A stretch of DNA of 64,000 nucleotides, from positions 1 to 64,000 of the forward strand of contig NZ_MRST01000021.1 in assembly GCF_001902145.1 (NCBI RefSeq). Reading direction: 5' to 3'. A model generated the notes under the pieces. It did no database searches, was not told the origin of the DNA, and worked only from the letters and a program-made list of their open reading frames with translations. A program made the position numbers and the translations under genes. The first letter of the stretch is position 1, and the number at the start of each line of letters is the position of its first letter. This document shows, piece after piece, positions 55,092 through 62,595 of the stretch. The DNA is from Pseudomonas fluorescens. GTDB taxonomy: Bacteria > Pseudomonadota > Gammaproteobacteria > Pseudomonadales > Pseudomonadaceae.

Positions 55092-56297
55092 ATGCCTGTT
55101 TCTTCGTTGCGCGTCATCGTTCTTGAAGATCATTCTTTCCAGCGCACCATTGCCGTCAGCATGTTGCAGCAGCTGGGCTGTACAGCGGTGTTTCAGGCGG
55201 CGGACGGCGTAGAGGCCCTGGCGGTGCTGAACAAGGTCGGCCCGGTCGATATCGCACTGTGCGACCTGCGCATGGACGGCATGGATGGCCTGGAGTTTTT
55301 GCAGGCGGTCGGCCATGCGGGGCTGGTGGGTTCGGTGATCATCAGCAGTTCGCTGTCCGAGGAACTGCGTCGCACGGTGCGGCAGATCATCTCCTTGTTG
55401 GACCTGGAGTTGCTTGGCGATATTGGCAAGCCGCTGGATGAAGACGCCTTGGAGCGCTTGCTAAAAAAGCATTGCAGTCTGCCGCGTACTGGAGCACCGC
55501 CAGAGCCGCTGGAGGTACTGCCCGATGAGGCCGAGGTACGCCAGGCACTGGCGGCTCATGAGCTGTGTGCTTTCTTTCAACCGAAATTTATCCTGGAAAC
55601 CGGGGAAATCAACGGCGTCGAAGTGCTGGCGCGTTGGCGGCATCGGTCGGGGAAAATACTGCCTCCACCTTGTTTTTTGCCGGTCCTGGAGCAGTGCGGC
55701 TTACTCGATGAATTGCTGTGCCAGCAGTTGCACGAAGGGCTGGCACTGCAACAGCAATTGCGGGCGCAGGGGCACGACCTTAATTTTGCCTTCAACCTTC
55801 ACGCCGTGCAGTTGGCCAATGGCACCCTCGCTGCGCAGATCGCCAGCCTGCTCGGTGAGTACGGCGCGCGCGGTTCGAGCCTGACCTTCGAGTTGACCGA
55901 GAGCGGCCTGCTGCAAGCACCGGAAACCAGTCTGGAGTGTCTGTTTCGTCTGCAGATGATGGGTTGCCGATTGTCGATCGACGATTTCGGCACCGGCTTT
56001 TCTTCACTTCAGCGCTTGTCCCAACTGCCCTTCAACGAGATCAAGCTGGACGCGGGATTTATCCGGGCATTGGCGCAAGAACCGCGCAGCCATGCAGTGA
56101 TCAGCAGCACCCTGGCGCTGGGTGAAACGCTGGGGATGACGGTGGTGGCAGAAGGCATCGAAACCGATGAGCAGCGCCAATCCTTGCTGAACATGGGCTG
56201 CACCCAAGGGCAGGGTTATTGGTATGCCAAGCCCATGAGCGGCGGCGACCTGTTGCGCTGGCTTGACGGCGAGCACCAGCGGAGTCGACGCGTATGA
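55092..56297 (+). CDS. Receiver-EAL protein (RocR-like), intact motifs
   Basis: The start at 55092 (MPVSSLRVIVLEDHSF). The 401-residue paralogue of the gene at 43343 has all receiver residues: Glu-Asp in VLEDHS, the acceptor Asp in LCDLRMDGMDG and the Lys in GDIGKPL. The EAL domain has EVLARW, ELTESGLL, IDDFGTGFSS, IKLDAGF, VVAEGIET and QGYWYAKPM, so it should hydrolyse c-di-GMP. In the P. aeruginosa Roc system the equivalent protein competes with RocA for the kinase and lowers c-di-GMP. The last 4 bp overlap the next gene (ATGA). Confidence 0.92.
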   Translation: MPVSSLRVIVLEDHSFQRTIAVSMLQQLGCTAVFQAADGVEALAVLNKVGPVDIALCDLRMDGMDGLEFLQAVGHAGLVGSVIISSSLSEELRRTVRQIISLLDLELLGDIGKPLDEDALERLLKKHCSLPRTGAPPEPLEVLPDEAEVRQALAAHELCAFFQPKFILETGEINGVEVLARWRHRSGKILPPPCFLPVLEQCGLLDELLCQQLHEGLALQQQLRAQGHDLNFAFNLHAVQLANGTLAAQIASLLGEYGARGSSLTFELTESGLLQAPETSLECLFRLQMMGCRLSIDDFGTGFSSLQRLSQLPFNEIKLDAGFIRALAQEPRSHAVISSTLALGETLGMTVVAEGIETDEQRQSLLNMGCTQGQGYWYAKPMSGGDLLRWLDGEHQRSRRV

Positions 56298-56707
56298 CCA
56301 ACAAAGCCCTGCGCATCCTGATCGCCGATGTTCGGCATGAGCCCTTGCTGCACATCGAAAAGTTGCTCAACCGCCTTGGCTATTACCGCATCGCGCCGAT
56401 CAGCAGCTTCGATGAACTGGTGTTGCTCACCAGCGACCCGCATCAGCCATTCGACCTGTTGATCGTCAACAAGGCCCTGGCGGTGCCGTATGGCACAGAT
56501 ATCCAGCAGTTCTGCAGCGCCCGTCCGCATATCCGACATGTGCTGTTCTATGACAGCCCGGCGCCGTCGTTCCAGCCGGACGCCGGCTCGCTGAGCCTGT
56601 TGATGGGCCTCATCGATCCGCCATCCCAGTGGGCTTGCCTGAAAGCGCTGCCGTGGTTGCGCGCCCCGTTCGGGCCTGCGCCGTCCGACAGGAAATCTTT
56701 TCAATAA
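56294..56707 (+). CDS. Small degenerate receiver-like protein
   Basis: A 137-residue protein resembling a lone receiver domain (ALRILIADVRHEPLLHIEKLL, then a LLIVNKALAVP strand). The usual acceptor Asp is replaced by Asn in LIVNK, and the Lys region is not recognisable. It is translationally coupled to the receiver-EAL gene. It may act as a phosphorylation-independent partner or decoy for the Roc-like proteins. The function is inferred from position. Confidence 0.6.
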   Translation: MTNKALRILIADVRHEPLLHIEKLLNRLGYYRIAPISSFDELVLLTSDPHQPFDLLIVNKALAVPYGTDIQQFCSARPHIRHVLFYDSPAPSFQPDAGSLSLLMGLIDPPSQWACLKALPWLRAPFGPAPSDRKSFQ

Positions 56708-56789
56708 TGGAGAGGCAATTACACAGGCGTTGGATGCGCCACTTAACCCAAGCGTGATGCTTTTATTTAAACCGTAAGAGAAAAAGAAA

Positions 56790-57485
56790 ATGCAAATGTT
56801 CAAGACCCTTCCTGTACTGCTGCTGGTCGGTTCTGCCGTCCACCCGTCCCAGGCAGTTGCCGCCCCGGCCGACGAGCAGGGTTACTACGGCGTCGCCCGG
56901 GTGATCAGTGCCGAACGCAAAGCGCGCAATATGGATTCCAGCGCCCGCCCTGGTATTGGTTCGTTCGTGTCTGGCGACGACAGCCAGAAAGACATGACAG
57001 GGTCCATTGGCGTGGGTTACCGCTTCGGCAATGGCTGGCGCCTGGAGGGCGAGTTGAGCTTGCCGCAAAGCGATACATTCACCAGTGGCTCGACCACCTT
57101 CCCGACCAGTCTCAATGAGCACCACATCGACTCCCAACGCGTGATGCTCAATGCCTATCGCGACTTCCGTATTACCGAGAAGGTATCGATTTATGGTTCT
57201 GCCGGGCTGGGTCTTGCCCGTCTTGAGTCCAAGGGCTGGCAGGGCAATGAGTCGCGCCAGTATGGCGCCTCGACCCAGACCAACCTGGCCTGGTCGGTCG
57301 GTGCGGGTGTTGCCTACGACGTTACAGATCGCCTGGCTCTGGACCTAGGCTATCGCTACATCGATATGGGCGATACCGAAAGCGGCTGGAACAACTTCCC
57401 GAATGCCCGTGGCCTGCAGGATGAGAAGATGAAGGCTAACCTGGTCTCCAGCGAGTTCACACTGGGTGCTCGCTGGGCTTTCTAA
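56790..57485 (+). CDS. Outer-membrane beta-barrel protein
   Basis: A 231-residue protein with a signal peptide ending AVAAP. Alternating beta-strand sequence follows (GSIGVGYRFGNGWRLEGELS, LNAYRDFRITEKVSIYGSAG, LALDLGYRYIDMG) and the end is FTLGARWAF, the classic terminal aromatic of outer-membrane barrels. It resembles the eight-stranded OmpA/porin-like barrel family. The role is unknown. It is the last gene before the REPIN element and may belong to the Roc-like regulon, though no heptad site is seen in front. Confidence 0.8.
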   Translation: MQMFKTLPVLLLVGSAVHPSQAVAAPADEQGYYGVARVISAERKARNMDSSARPGIGSFVSGDDSQKDMTGSIGVGYRFGNGWRLEGELSLPQSDTFTSGSTTFPTSLNEHHIDSQRVMLNAYRDFRITEKVSIYGSAGLGLARLESKGWQGNESRQYGASTQTNLAWSVGAGVAYDVTDRLALDLGYRYIDMGDTESGWNNFPNARGLQDEKMKANLVSSEFTLGARWAF

Positions 57486-57495
57486 ATATAAAAGG

Positions 57496-57661
57496 CTAAT
57501 GCCGGTCAGTTAAGTGAACGCACTGCTCAGAGCAACGAAGATCAAGTGTGGGAGCTGGCTTGCCTGCGAAAGCGGTGGTTCAGTTGAAGAATCAGTGACT
57601 GACGCGCCGCTATCGCGGGCAAGCCCACACAGGAGTCTGCGCCTAACTGACTGGCATTAAG
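57496..57661. mobile_element. MITE-like element with terminal inverted repeats enclosing a REPIN
   Basis: Imperfect terminal inverted repeats of about 19 bp (57496-57514, CTAATGCCGGTCAGTTAAG, and 57642-57661) bound a 166-bp element with no coding capacity. Inside is a REPIN (57547-57630) nearly the same as the 134-bp unit at 36280. The left end also occurs at 36181, so this is a dispersed family. Confidence 0.7.
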
Positions 57662-57828
57662 CATTATGGCGGGGTCACTTGACCCCGCTCGTTCCTACAG
57701 GATGGCCGGCGGCGTACCTGATAAAATGCACGCGATTTACGCTATCCGACGTGTCAGTTATATCTTCACCATTACATAGAAAAGCTGCGGTTATTCACGG
57801 CTGCTTCAGGGATTGGCTGTAACAGTGC

Positions 57829-58122
57829 CTAGCGTTGGGCAAGGCGCTCAGATGCTTTGTGATAAGCCTGATCTCGCTCACGTTTATCAACGGCGACCAC
57901 GAACACCGTAATTTCCTGATCGATCACTTGATAGACCAGCCTGTACCCGCTACTACGTAGTTTGATCTTGTAGCAGTCAGGCAGGCCATGTAGACGGTTA
58001 GCCTCAATACGTGGGTTGTTCAGGATTTCGACCAGCTTCTTCTTGAATTGCTGACGGAGGGTGTCGCCGAGTTTTTGCCATTCCTTCAATGCACGCGCAT
58101 CAAAATCAAGGCTATAGATCAT
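57829..58122 (-). CDS. RelE-type toxin
   Basis: A 97-residue RelE/ParE superfamily toxin: YSLDFDARALKEWQKLGD at the start, LVEILNNPRIEANRL, DCYKIKLRSSGYRLVYQV and a final basic segment (VDKRERDQAY). RelE toxins cut mRNA in the ribosome A site. Its start overlaps the antitoxin gene by 11 bp, the normal coupling of relBE operons. Conserved Lys/Arg residues of active RelE seem present. Confidence 0.92.
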   Translation of the reverse strand: MIYSLDFDARALKEWQKLGDTLRQQFKKKLVEILNNPRIEANRLHGLPDCYKIKLRSSGYRLVYQVIDQEITVFVVAVDKRERDQAYHKASERLAQR

Positions 58123-58351
58123 CCAACGAAACCCTCACTCGTTGAGGCGACGCAAGGCGCTCACGTACGGTCGCCATCAAGGCCTCGTCGTCTTCAGTCA
58201 TCAGGACAGGCTTAAATGGCAACTGGCCGCGTTCGGCAACATATTGCAACGCCTGACGTATCAGTTCGGAAGGGGTGACACCGAGTTTCTCCAGCTCCAA
58301 GTAGGCGCGAGCTTTCAGGTCGTCATCGATACGGATGTTGATAGATGCCAA
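58112..58351 (-). CDS. RelB/DinJ-type antitoxin
   Basis: I set the start at a TTG (58351), preceded by a strong GAGGAGCT. The family start is LASINIRIDDDLKARAYLEL, and the longer ATG frame would run through the operator. The 79-residue protein has an N-terminal ribbon-helix-helix DNA-binding part (SELIRQALQYVAERG) and a C-terminal toxin-binding tail. It neutralises the RelE toxin and represses the operon. Confidence 0.85.
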   Translation of the reverse strand: MASINIRIDDDLKARAYLELEKLGVTPSELIRQALQYVAERGQLPFKPVLMTEDDEALMATVRERLASPQRVRVSLDDL

Positions 58352-58365
58352 GGGATAGCTCCTCT

Positions 58366-58387
58366 TGTAATGACGTTGGTCATTACA
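58366..58387. promoter_or_regulatory. Operator palindrome of the relBE-like operon
   Basis: TGTAATGAC-GTTG-GTCATTACA is a perfect 9-bp inverted repeat 15 bp before the antitoxin TTG, the usual place for RelB binding. Confidence 0.75.
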
Positions 58388-58453
58388 TTGGAGCAAGTGT
58401 GTTTCATTGGCAAGTCTGTCTGGACATACGGCAATCGCTCTCATTTGTTGATC

Positions 58454-58582
58454 CTATTTCTTGACCTTGGGCTTTGCCGGGCGCTTTTTATCCGTTTCCC
58501 TCACCGTTTCCCTCGGTCTTTTTTTCGCCTCTTGCTCTGTAACGTATTCACCGGTGACCGCATCGCGATATCTCGTTGGCAT
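58454..58582 (-). CDS. Small basic protein of the YRDxxTGxYVT type
   Basis: A 42-residue frame starts MPTRYRDAVTGEYVTEQEAK and ends in a Lys/Pro-rich tail. The YRDAxTGxYVT motif occurs in many small conserved proteins of unknown function in Proteobacteria, often next to phage or toxin-antitoxin genes, to my recollection. AAGGAT lies about 7 bp before the ATG on this strand. It is upstream of, and on the same strand as, the relBE pair. Coding potential is supported only by the motif and ribosome site. Confidence 0.6.
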   Translation of the reverse strand: MPTRYRDAVTGEYVTEQEAKKRPRETVRETDKKRPAKPKVKK

Positions 58583-58792
58583 ATAAGCATCCTTGATAGT
58601 ATGCCGCCACGGTGGCGACCTCTTCAGGCTAGCTCAGAGGCTTATCTGCACAAGGTTCGATGCGCGAATTCTGGTTACCAAGCTTTTCCGAAACAGGTGC
58701 TTACGTTGTGCCGGCTCAGCAGTTTTCGGGCAGGGTTGCGTTGGCTGGGGTAGGGCGCTAACCTTCCGCCGTCGCCCTCATGGCGACCGGTT

Positions 58793-58993
58793 TTGACAGA
58801 CTGATTTACAGGTGTACGACCTCCATGCGATTACAGGCTTTTCTGCTGTGACGTCGTTTTATGGCGGCTGTGCGTGGGGCATCTTCGGGTGCGCCGGGTC
58901 CTGTATACCGGTCTGTCAACCCGCGCATAGCTGCCACCTGATCTTGTTTGACAGCGGGATGTGGCAGCTTCCATTGCATACAGGAGCTACACA
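58793..58993 (+). promoter_or_regulatory. Long leader with hairpin before the DUF3077/DUF6124-like gene
   Basis: The roughly 200-bp stretch before the next gene has a TTGACA (58793-58798). An inverted pair AGCTGCCAC (58929-58937) / GTGGCAGCT (58961-58969) forms a 9-bp stem with a 23-nt loop, 25 nt before the ATG. I recall near-copies of this leader in front of related genes in other pseudomonads, so it may be a conserved regulatory RNA. The rest of the 410-bp gap shows no gene. Confidence 0.45.
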
Positions 58994-59245
58994 ATGAGCA
59001 ATTTCGATTTTGATTCCGCACTTTCCCCTCGAAAAATATTCCATGTAGGTGCAGATGTCGGCACCGAAGAAGCCCTGACAAACGCCACCGAAATCCTGTC
59101 ATCCGCCCTTCAAACCGCTTACCAATGCGCCGAAGATCCAGTCAGCACGCAGTCGCCTGTGATCATGGCCCTGGCTCAACTGATCGAGAACGCGCAAGCC
59201 CTGGTGGAGGCTGTCCTCGAGCGTGATTTCCCCGCGGCCCAATAA
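58994..59245 (+). CDS. Small Pseudomonas protein (DUF3077/DUF6124-like)
   Basis: An 83-residue protein (start MSNFDFDSALSPRKIFHV) with the pattern GxxxEEALTNATEILSSALQTAY, then a helix rich in Ala and Leu ending LVEAVLERDF. This matches short helical proteins common in pseudomonads, which I know as DUF3077 or DUF6124. The function is unknown. It ends in front of a strong terminator. The unusual long leader is described separately. Confidence 0.75.
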   Translation: MSNFDFDSALSPRKIFHVGADVGTEEALTNATEILSSALQTAYQCAEDPVSTQSPVIMALAQLIENAQALVEAVLERDFPAAQ

Positions 59246-59264
59246 ATACCTGCCCCCTGAAATG

Positions 59265-59303
59265 AAAAAAGCCTGCTGAACTCAACGCTCAGCAGGCTTT
59301 TTT
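59265..59303. terminator. Bidirectional terminator
   Basis: A 15-bp perfect inverted repeat (AAAAAAGCCTGCTGA / TCAGCAGGCTTTTTT) with a 9-nt loop lies between convergent genes and can serve both strands. Confidence 0.93.
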
Positions 59304-59318
59304 GCCGCGATCACCTGG

Positions 59319-60545
59319 TCAGGCAGGCTGCGCTACCAGGCTATTACTCACCTTGCGGCCCAACACCAGCACCGTCACAAAACCACACCCCACCAATATG
59401 GTCGCCAGGCTCAACAACACCGCGCTGCCGAGTTGATCGACGATCCGTCCACCAAAGAAAGAGCCCAGGGCAATGATCACCTGAAACAACGCCACGAATA
59501 GCGGCATGCCTCGCTCCACATCCTTGGGCGCCACCACGAACATCCAGATACTGGCGCAGGCCGGGAAAGCGCCAAAGGCGAAGCCCCAGAGGGCGATCAG
59601 CACCACGGCGCCCGTCATACCGGTGGCGAAGTAGGGGAACAGGGCGGTGCTGGTACCGATCATCAGCGCCACCAGCAGCAAGGTGTTGCGTACGCTGCGG
59701 TTGGCGGCGAAGCCGGCGAACACATTACCCAGCACGCCTGCGACGCCATACAACAGCAACAATGAGCCAATCGTCGGCCCGTCGAAGCCGGAGCTGTGTT
59801 TAAAGAAGGGCGCGACATAAGTGTACGCGGCAAAGTGCGCCAGGCCGATCAGCAGTACGGCGATCAACCCGACCCGCGCTTGTGGGTTGATAAACAGGGC
59901 CGGCAGGTCGCGTACCTCAATGGCCTTTTCCGGGTTGAGGCGCGGCAGCAGGAAGACTTGCGCCAGCAGCACTGGCACACCCACCAGCGCGGTGACCAGA
60001 AAGGTCATGCGCCAGCCCATCAGGCCGCTGAGCCAGGTGCCTACGGGCACGCCGAGTACGGTGGCCAGGGTCACACCCATCATGATGATCGACGTAGCTT
60101 TTGCGACGCCCACGCCCTTGGGCGCCAGCCTGCCGCTGAGGGCGATGGCCGTGGCCCAGAAACCGCCGATGCTGATGCCCAGCAGTACGCGGCCGAACAG
60201 CAGCAGGCTGAAGTCACTGGCAAAAGCCACCACCGCGTTGGCGAGGATCATGACCAGCGTCAGGCCGATTAGCAGATAGCGGCGGTCCATGGCGCCAATG
60301 CCGACAGACAGCAACGGCGCGGCGAGGGCCGCCATGATGCCGGGCAGGGTGACCATCAGGCCTGCGTGGCCGGCACTGATGCCCAGGTCGCTGGCGACGT
60401 CGTTGAGTACGCCCACCGGCAGAAACTCGCTGGTCACCAGGGCAAAGGCACCCACGGCGACCGAAAGAATCGCCAGCCACTGCTGTTTGACGCTTTGTTG
60501 ATTATGTTCGGGAAGGCCGCTAGGGGCCTGGCTCGCGCTTGGCAT
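59319..60545 (-). CDS. MFS efflux transporter, AraJ/YdhP-like
   Basis: The start at 60545 (MPSASQAPSG). A 408-residue twelve-helix transporter of the DHA1 type. The first helix reads ILSVAVGAFALVTSEFLPVGVL, typical of arabinose- or purine-efflux-like MFS proteins. Motif-A-like DRRYLLIG, GFWATAIALSGRLAP and VGVPVGTWLSGLMGWR are visible. It probably exports small metabolites or drugs. No regulator gene is adjacent. It is convergent with the small DUF gene. Confidence 0.85.
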   Translation of the reverse strand: MPSASQAPSGLPEHNQQSVKQQWLAILSVAVGAFALVTSEFLPVGVLNDVASDLGISAGHAGLMVTLPGIMAALAAPLLSVGIGAMDRRYLLIGLTLVMILANAVVAFASDFSLLLFGRVLLGISIGGFWATAIALSGRLAPKGVGVAKATSIIMMGVTLATVLGVPVGTWLSGLMGWRMTFLVTALVGVPVLLAQVFLLPRLNPEKAIEVRDLPALFINPQARVGLIAVLLIGLAHFAAYTYVAPFFKHSSGFDGPTIGSLLLLYGVAGVLGNVFAGFAANRSVRNTLLLVALMIGTSTALFPYFATGMTGAVVLIALWGFAFGAFPACASIWMFVVAPKDVERGMPLFVALFQVIIALGSFFGGRIVDQLGSAVLLSLATILVGCGFVTVLVLGRKVSNSLVAQPA

Positions 60546-60785
60546 GGTGTGGGGTTCCAAGGTGAAAGTCGCCTGAAAGCAGACGCAGGAGAGGGAAGCT
60601 GGAGGCGATTATAGGAATCAGTGCTGGCAATCGAGCAGGCGCTCGTTTCGATAGTAATCATCAGTGCTATCGATGTGAGGTTTTGAAGAGTCCTCACTCT
60701 GCATCACAAACGAAAGCCCGAAGTTGATTCAGCTCCGAGCTTTCCGGTTATGACGATGTTTAAGGAAGGCGCAGCGGTAAATTTT

Positions 60786-61073
60786 TTAGCTAGCCAACGC
60801 ATTCAGCACATGTACTGGGTCATTATGGATAGCTTTCAATAACGCCTTTGCCGGCCCAGTAGGTTCGCGACGACCCTGCTCCCAGTTGCGCAACGTGCCG
60901 AGCTGAACGTCAATCAGCGCTGCGAATTTAGCCTGGGTGAGCCCTGTCGCCTTACGGATCTCTTTGACTCGCATTGAGTCAATATGGAATTCACGGGAAG
61001 GCTCCCGTTCTCCGCTCAGGATCTCGTTCATCTCTTGAACGCTTTCCATCAAGTCATCAAAAAATCTGCTCAT
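60786..61073 (-). CDS. Helix-turn-helix antitoxin (NadS/HigA-like)
   Basis: A 95-residue protein with a Cro/C1-type helix-turn-helix: VKEIRKATGLTQAKFAALI, then LRNWEQGRREPTGPAKALL. An acidic N-terminal helix (FDDLMESVQEMNEILSG) probably binds the toxin. It is the second gene of a toxin-first pair, 2 bp after the toxin stop, as in HigBA-type systems. It should repress the operon. Confidence 0.9.
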   Translation of the reverse strand: MSRFFDDLMESVQEMNEILSGEREPSREFHIDSMRVKEIRKATGLTQAKFAALIDVQLGTLRNWEQGRREPTGPAKALLKAIHNDPVHVLNALAS

Positions 61074-61075
61074 AG

Positions 61076-61390
61076 CTATCTCCAGTGCTCAATCGCAGCC
61101 TTCAGTGACTTGCGCTCGTCGGCGCTCAAGTCCTGCTGTTCATTTTTGGGATAGATCATCAGTAAAACAATCTGTGATGCCGAGACGAAGTGGTAATAGA
61201 TCACACGTGCCCCGCCTCGTTTTCCATGGCCCTTGGCTGCTACTCGTATCTTGCGAATGCCACCCGTACCCTCGATAACGTCGCCGGCAGCGGGATTCAC
61301 TACAAGCACGTTCTGAAAGGCCATGTAGGCATCCTCGTCGATCAGTTCTTTAACGCGACGGGTGAAGACCGATGTCTCTATGAAAATCAT
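61076..61390 (-). CDS. RelE/HigB-type toxin
   Basis: A 104-residue toxin: MIFIETSVFTRRVKELIDED, VIEGTGGIRKIRVAAKGHGKR, GARVIYYHFV, VLLMIYPKNEQQDLSADERK. This is the HigB2/RelE pattern of mRNA-cleaving toxins paired with NadS-type antitoxins. The key GxRKIR and YPKN segments are intact. It is the first gene of the operon. Such small pairs stabilise chromosomal regions or respond to stress. Confidence 0.92.
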   Translation of the reverse strand: MIFIETSVFTRRVKELIDEDAYMAFQNVLVVNPAAGDVIEGTGGIRKIRVAAKGHGKRGGARVIYYHFVSASQIVLLMIYPKNEQQDLSADERKSLKAAIEHWR

Positions 61391-61496
61391 CGCTAATGTA
61401 CGCCATTGGCTTAGTTCGCTGCAATCCTAGCCGTGCGTGCTTCGGTGCGCACTCGGTGAGTTGTAACTGCTTTTTGACCCACTCGGATACGGCCAA

Positions 61497-62438
61497 TTAT
61501 GTTCTGGCCAACCGCCCCAAAAGACATTCAATAAATACCCCCTCCGCCCGACTCATCTTCTGCTCCCGATTCCACAGCAGGTGAATATCCACATCCGCAA
61601 TGCCCTCATCCGGCGGCAGCCGCCAGAGCAGCCCTTTCTCCACATCCTCAGCCACCACATGCACCGGCAGGCATCCCAGGCCATACCCGGCAATCACCAG
61701 GCGCCGCACTTCTTCCAGGCTGGAAGACGACGCTACGATCCGTCCACCGAACCCTTGTTGATCGCGAAAAATCGTCAGCGGCGACAACATGCCGCCGATC
61801 TGGTCGCTGGTAAAACTCACGAAGTTTTCCGATTGCAGATCCCCTTCGACCAACCCTGTGCGTGCGAATAATGGGTGGTGTTTTCCACAAAAAAACGCAT
61901 AGCGCTGACGCAGGAACAGATGCTGTTCCAGGCGCGGTTGCGGCCGGCGATTGAGGCTAAGCCCCAGGGTTGCGGTTTTTTCCAGCAGCGCGGCGACGAT
62001 GTCGGAGCTGCGCATCACTTCGACCTCCAGGTCTACCCGTGGATGCTCGCGATGAAAGCCTGCGAGGAAGTCATCGAAGGTGGCCGAATTAATGCGGCTG
62101 ATCATCAGCAAGCGCACCTTGCCGATGACTTCATCACCAGGCTTTTGCAGGGCATTGCTCATCTGCGAGACCTGGCCGTACATCTCGCCGGCAATCGCGA
62201 AAATCTGTTCACCGGCCTCGGTGAGCACGAAGCGCGGGCCACGACGCAGGATGAGCTGGCAGTCGAGCTGTTCTTCCAGGCGCTTGAGCGCCTGGCTGAT
62301 TGCCGGTTGCGTCAGGTGCAGGCGCGCGGCGGCGCGGCTGATGCTCAGTTCCTGGCCGATCACGCGGAAGGTGCGCAGCAGGTTCCAGTCCAAGCGGTCG
62401 TTGAGCAGGGGGGGAATGTCGCGGCGGGACTCGGGCAT
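61497..62438 (-). CDS. LysR-family transcriptional regulator
   Basis: The start at 62438 (MPESRRDIPP). The 313-residue LysR protein has an N-terminal winged helix (DWNLLRTFRVIGQELSISRAAARLHLTQPAISQAL, seen across two lines) and a periplasmic-binding-like effector domain to the end (SLEEVRRLVIAGYGLGCLP). It is divergent from the MHS-family transporter and amidohydrolase genes and probably activates them in response to a nitrogen compound. The intergenic region is 157 bp. Confidence 0.92.
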   Translation of the reverse strand: MPESRRDIPPLLNDRLDWNLLRTFRVIGQELSISRAAARLHLTQPAISQALKRLEEQLDCQLILRRGPRFVLTEAGEQIFAIAGEMYGQVSQMSNALQKPGDEVIGKVRLLMISRINSATFDDFLAGFHREHPRVDLEVEVMRSSDIVAALLEKTATLGLSLNRRPQPRLEQHLFLRQRYAFFCGKHHPLFARTGLVEGDLQSENFVSFTSDQIGGMLSPLTIFRDQQGFGGRIVASSSSLEEVRRLVIAGYGLGCLPVHVVAEDVEKGLLWRLPPDEGIADVDIHLLWNREQKMSRAEGVFIECLLGRLART

Positions 62439-62595
62439 GGTGTCGCTCGATAATAAGCAGTATTTATAATCAAGATAATAAATAGAAAATTGACTAATCA
62501 TAGCCCCAGGCCGAAAAATCAGGCTTAACAAGTGCCATCAGAGCGCATCGGTTTGACCTTCTCCTGCCAAAAAAATAACCAAAGGAGCCAGCCCC

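Noticed and set aside
58812..58997. A 61-codon frame in the leader of the DUF3077/DUF6124-like gene
   Set aside because: It overlaps the hairpin and the start of the real gene. The sequence looks conserved as DNA or RNA rather than as protein.
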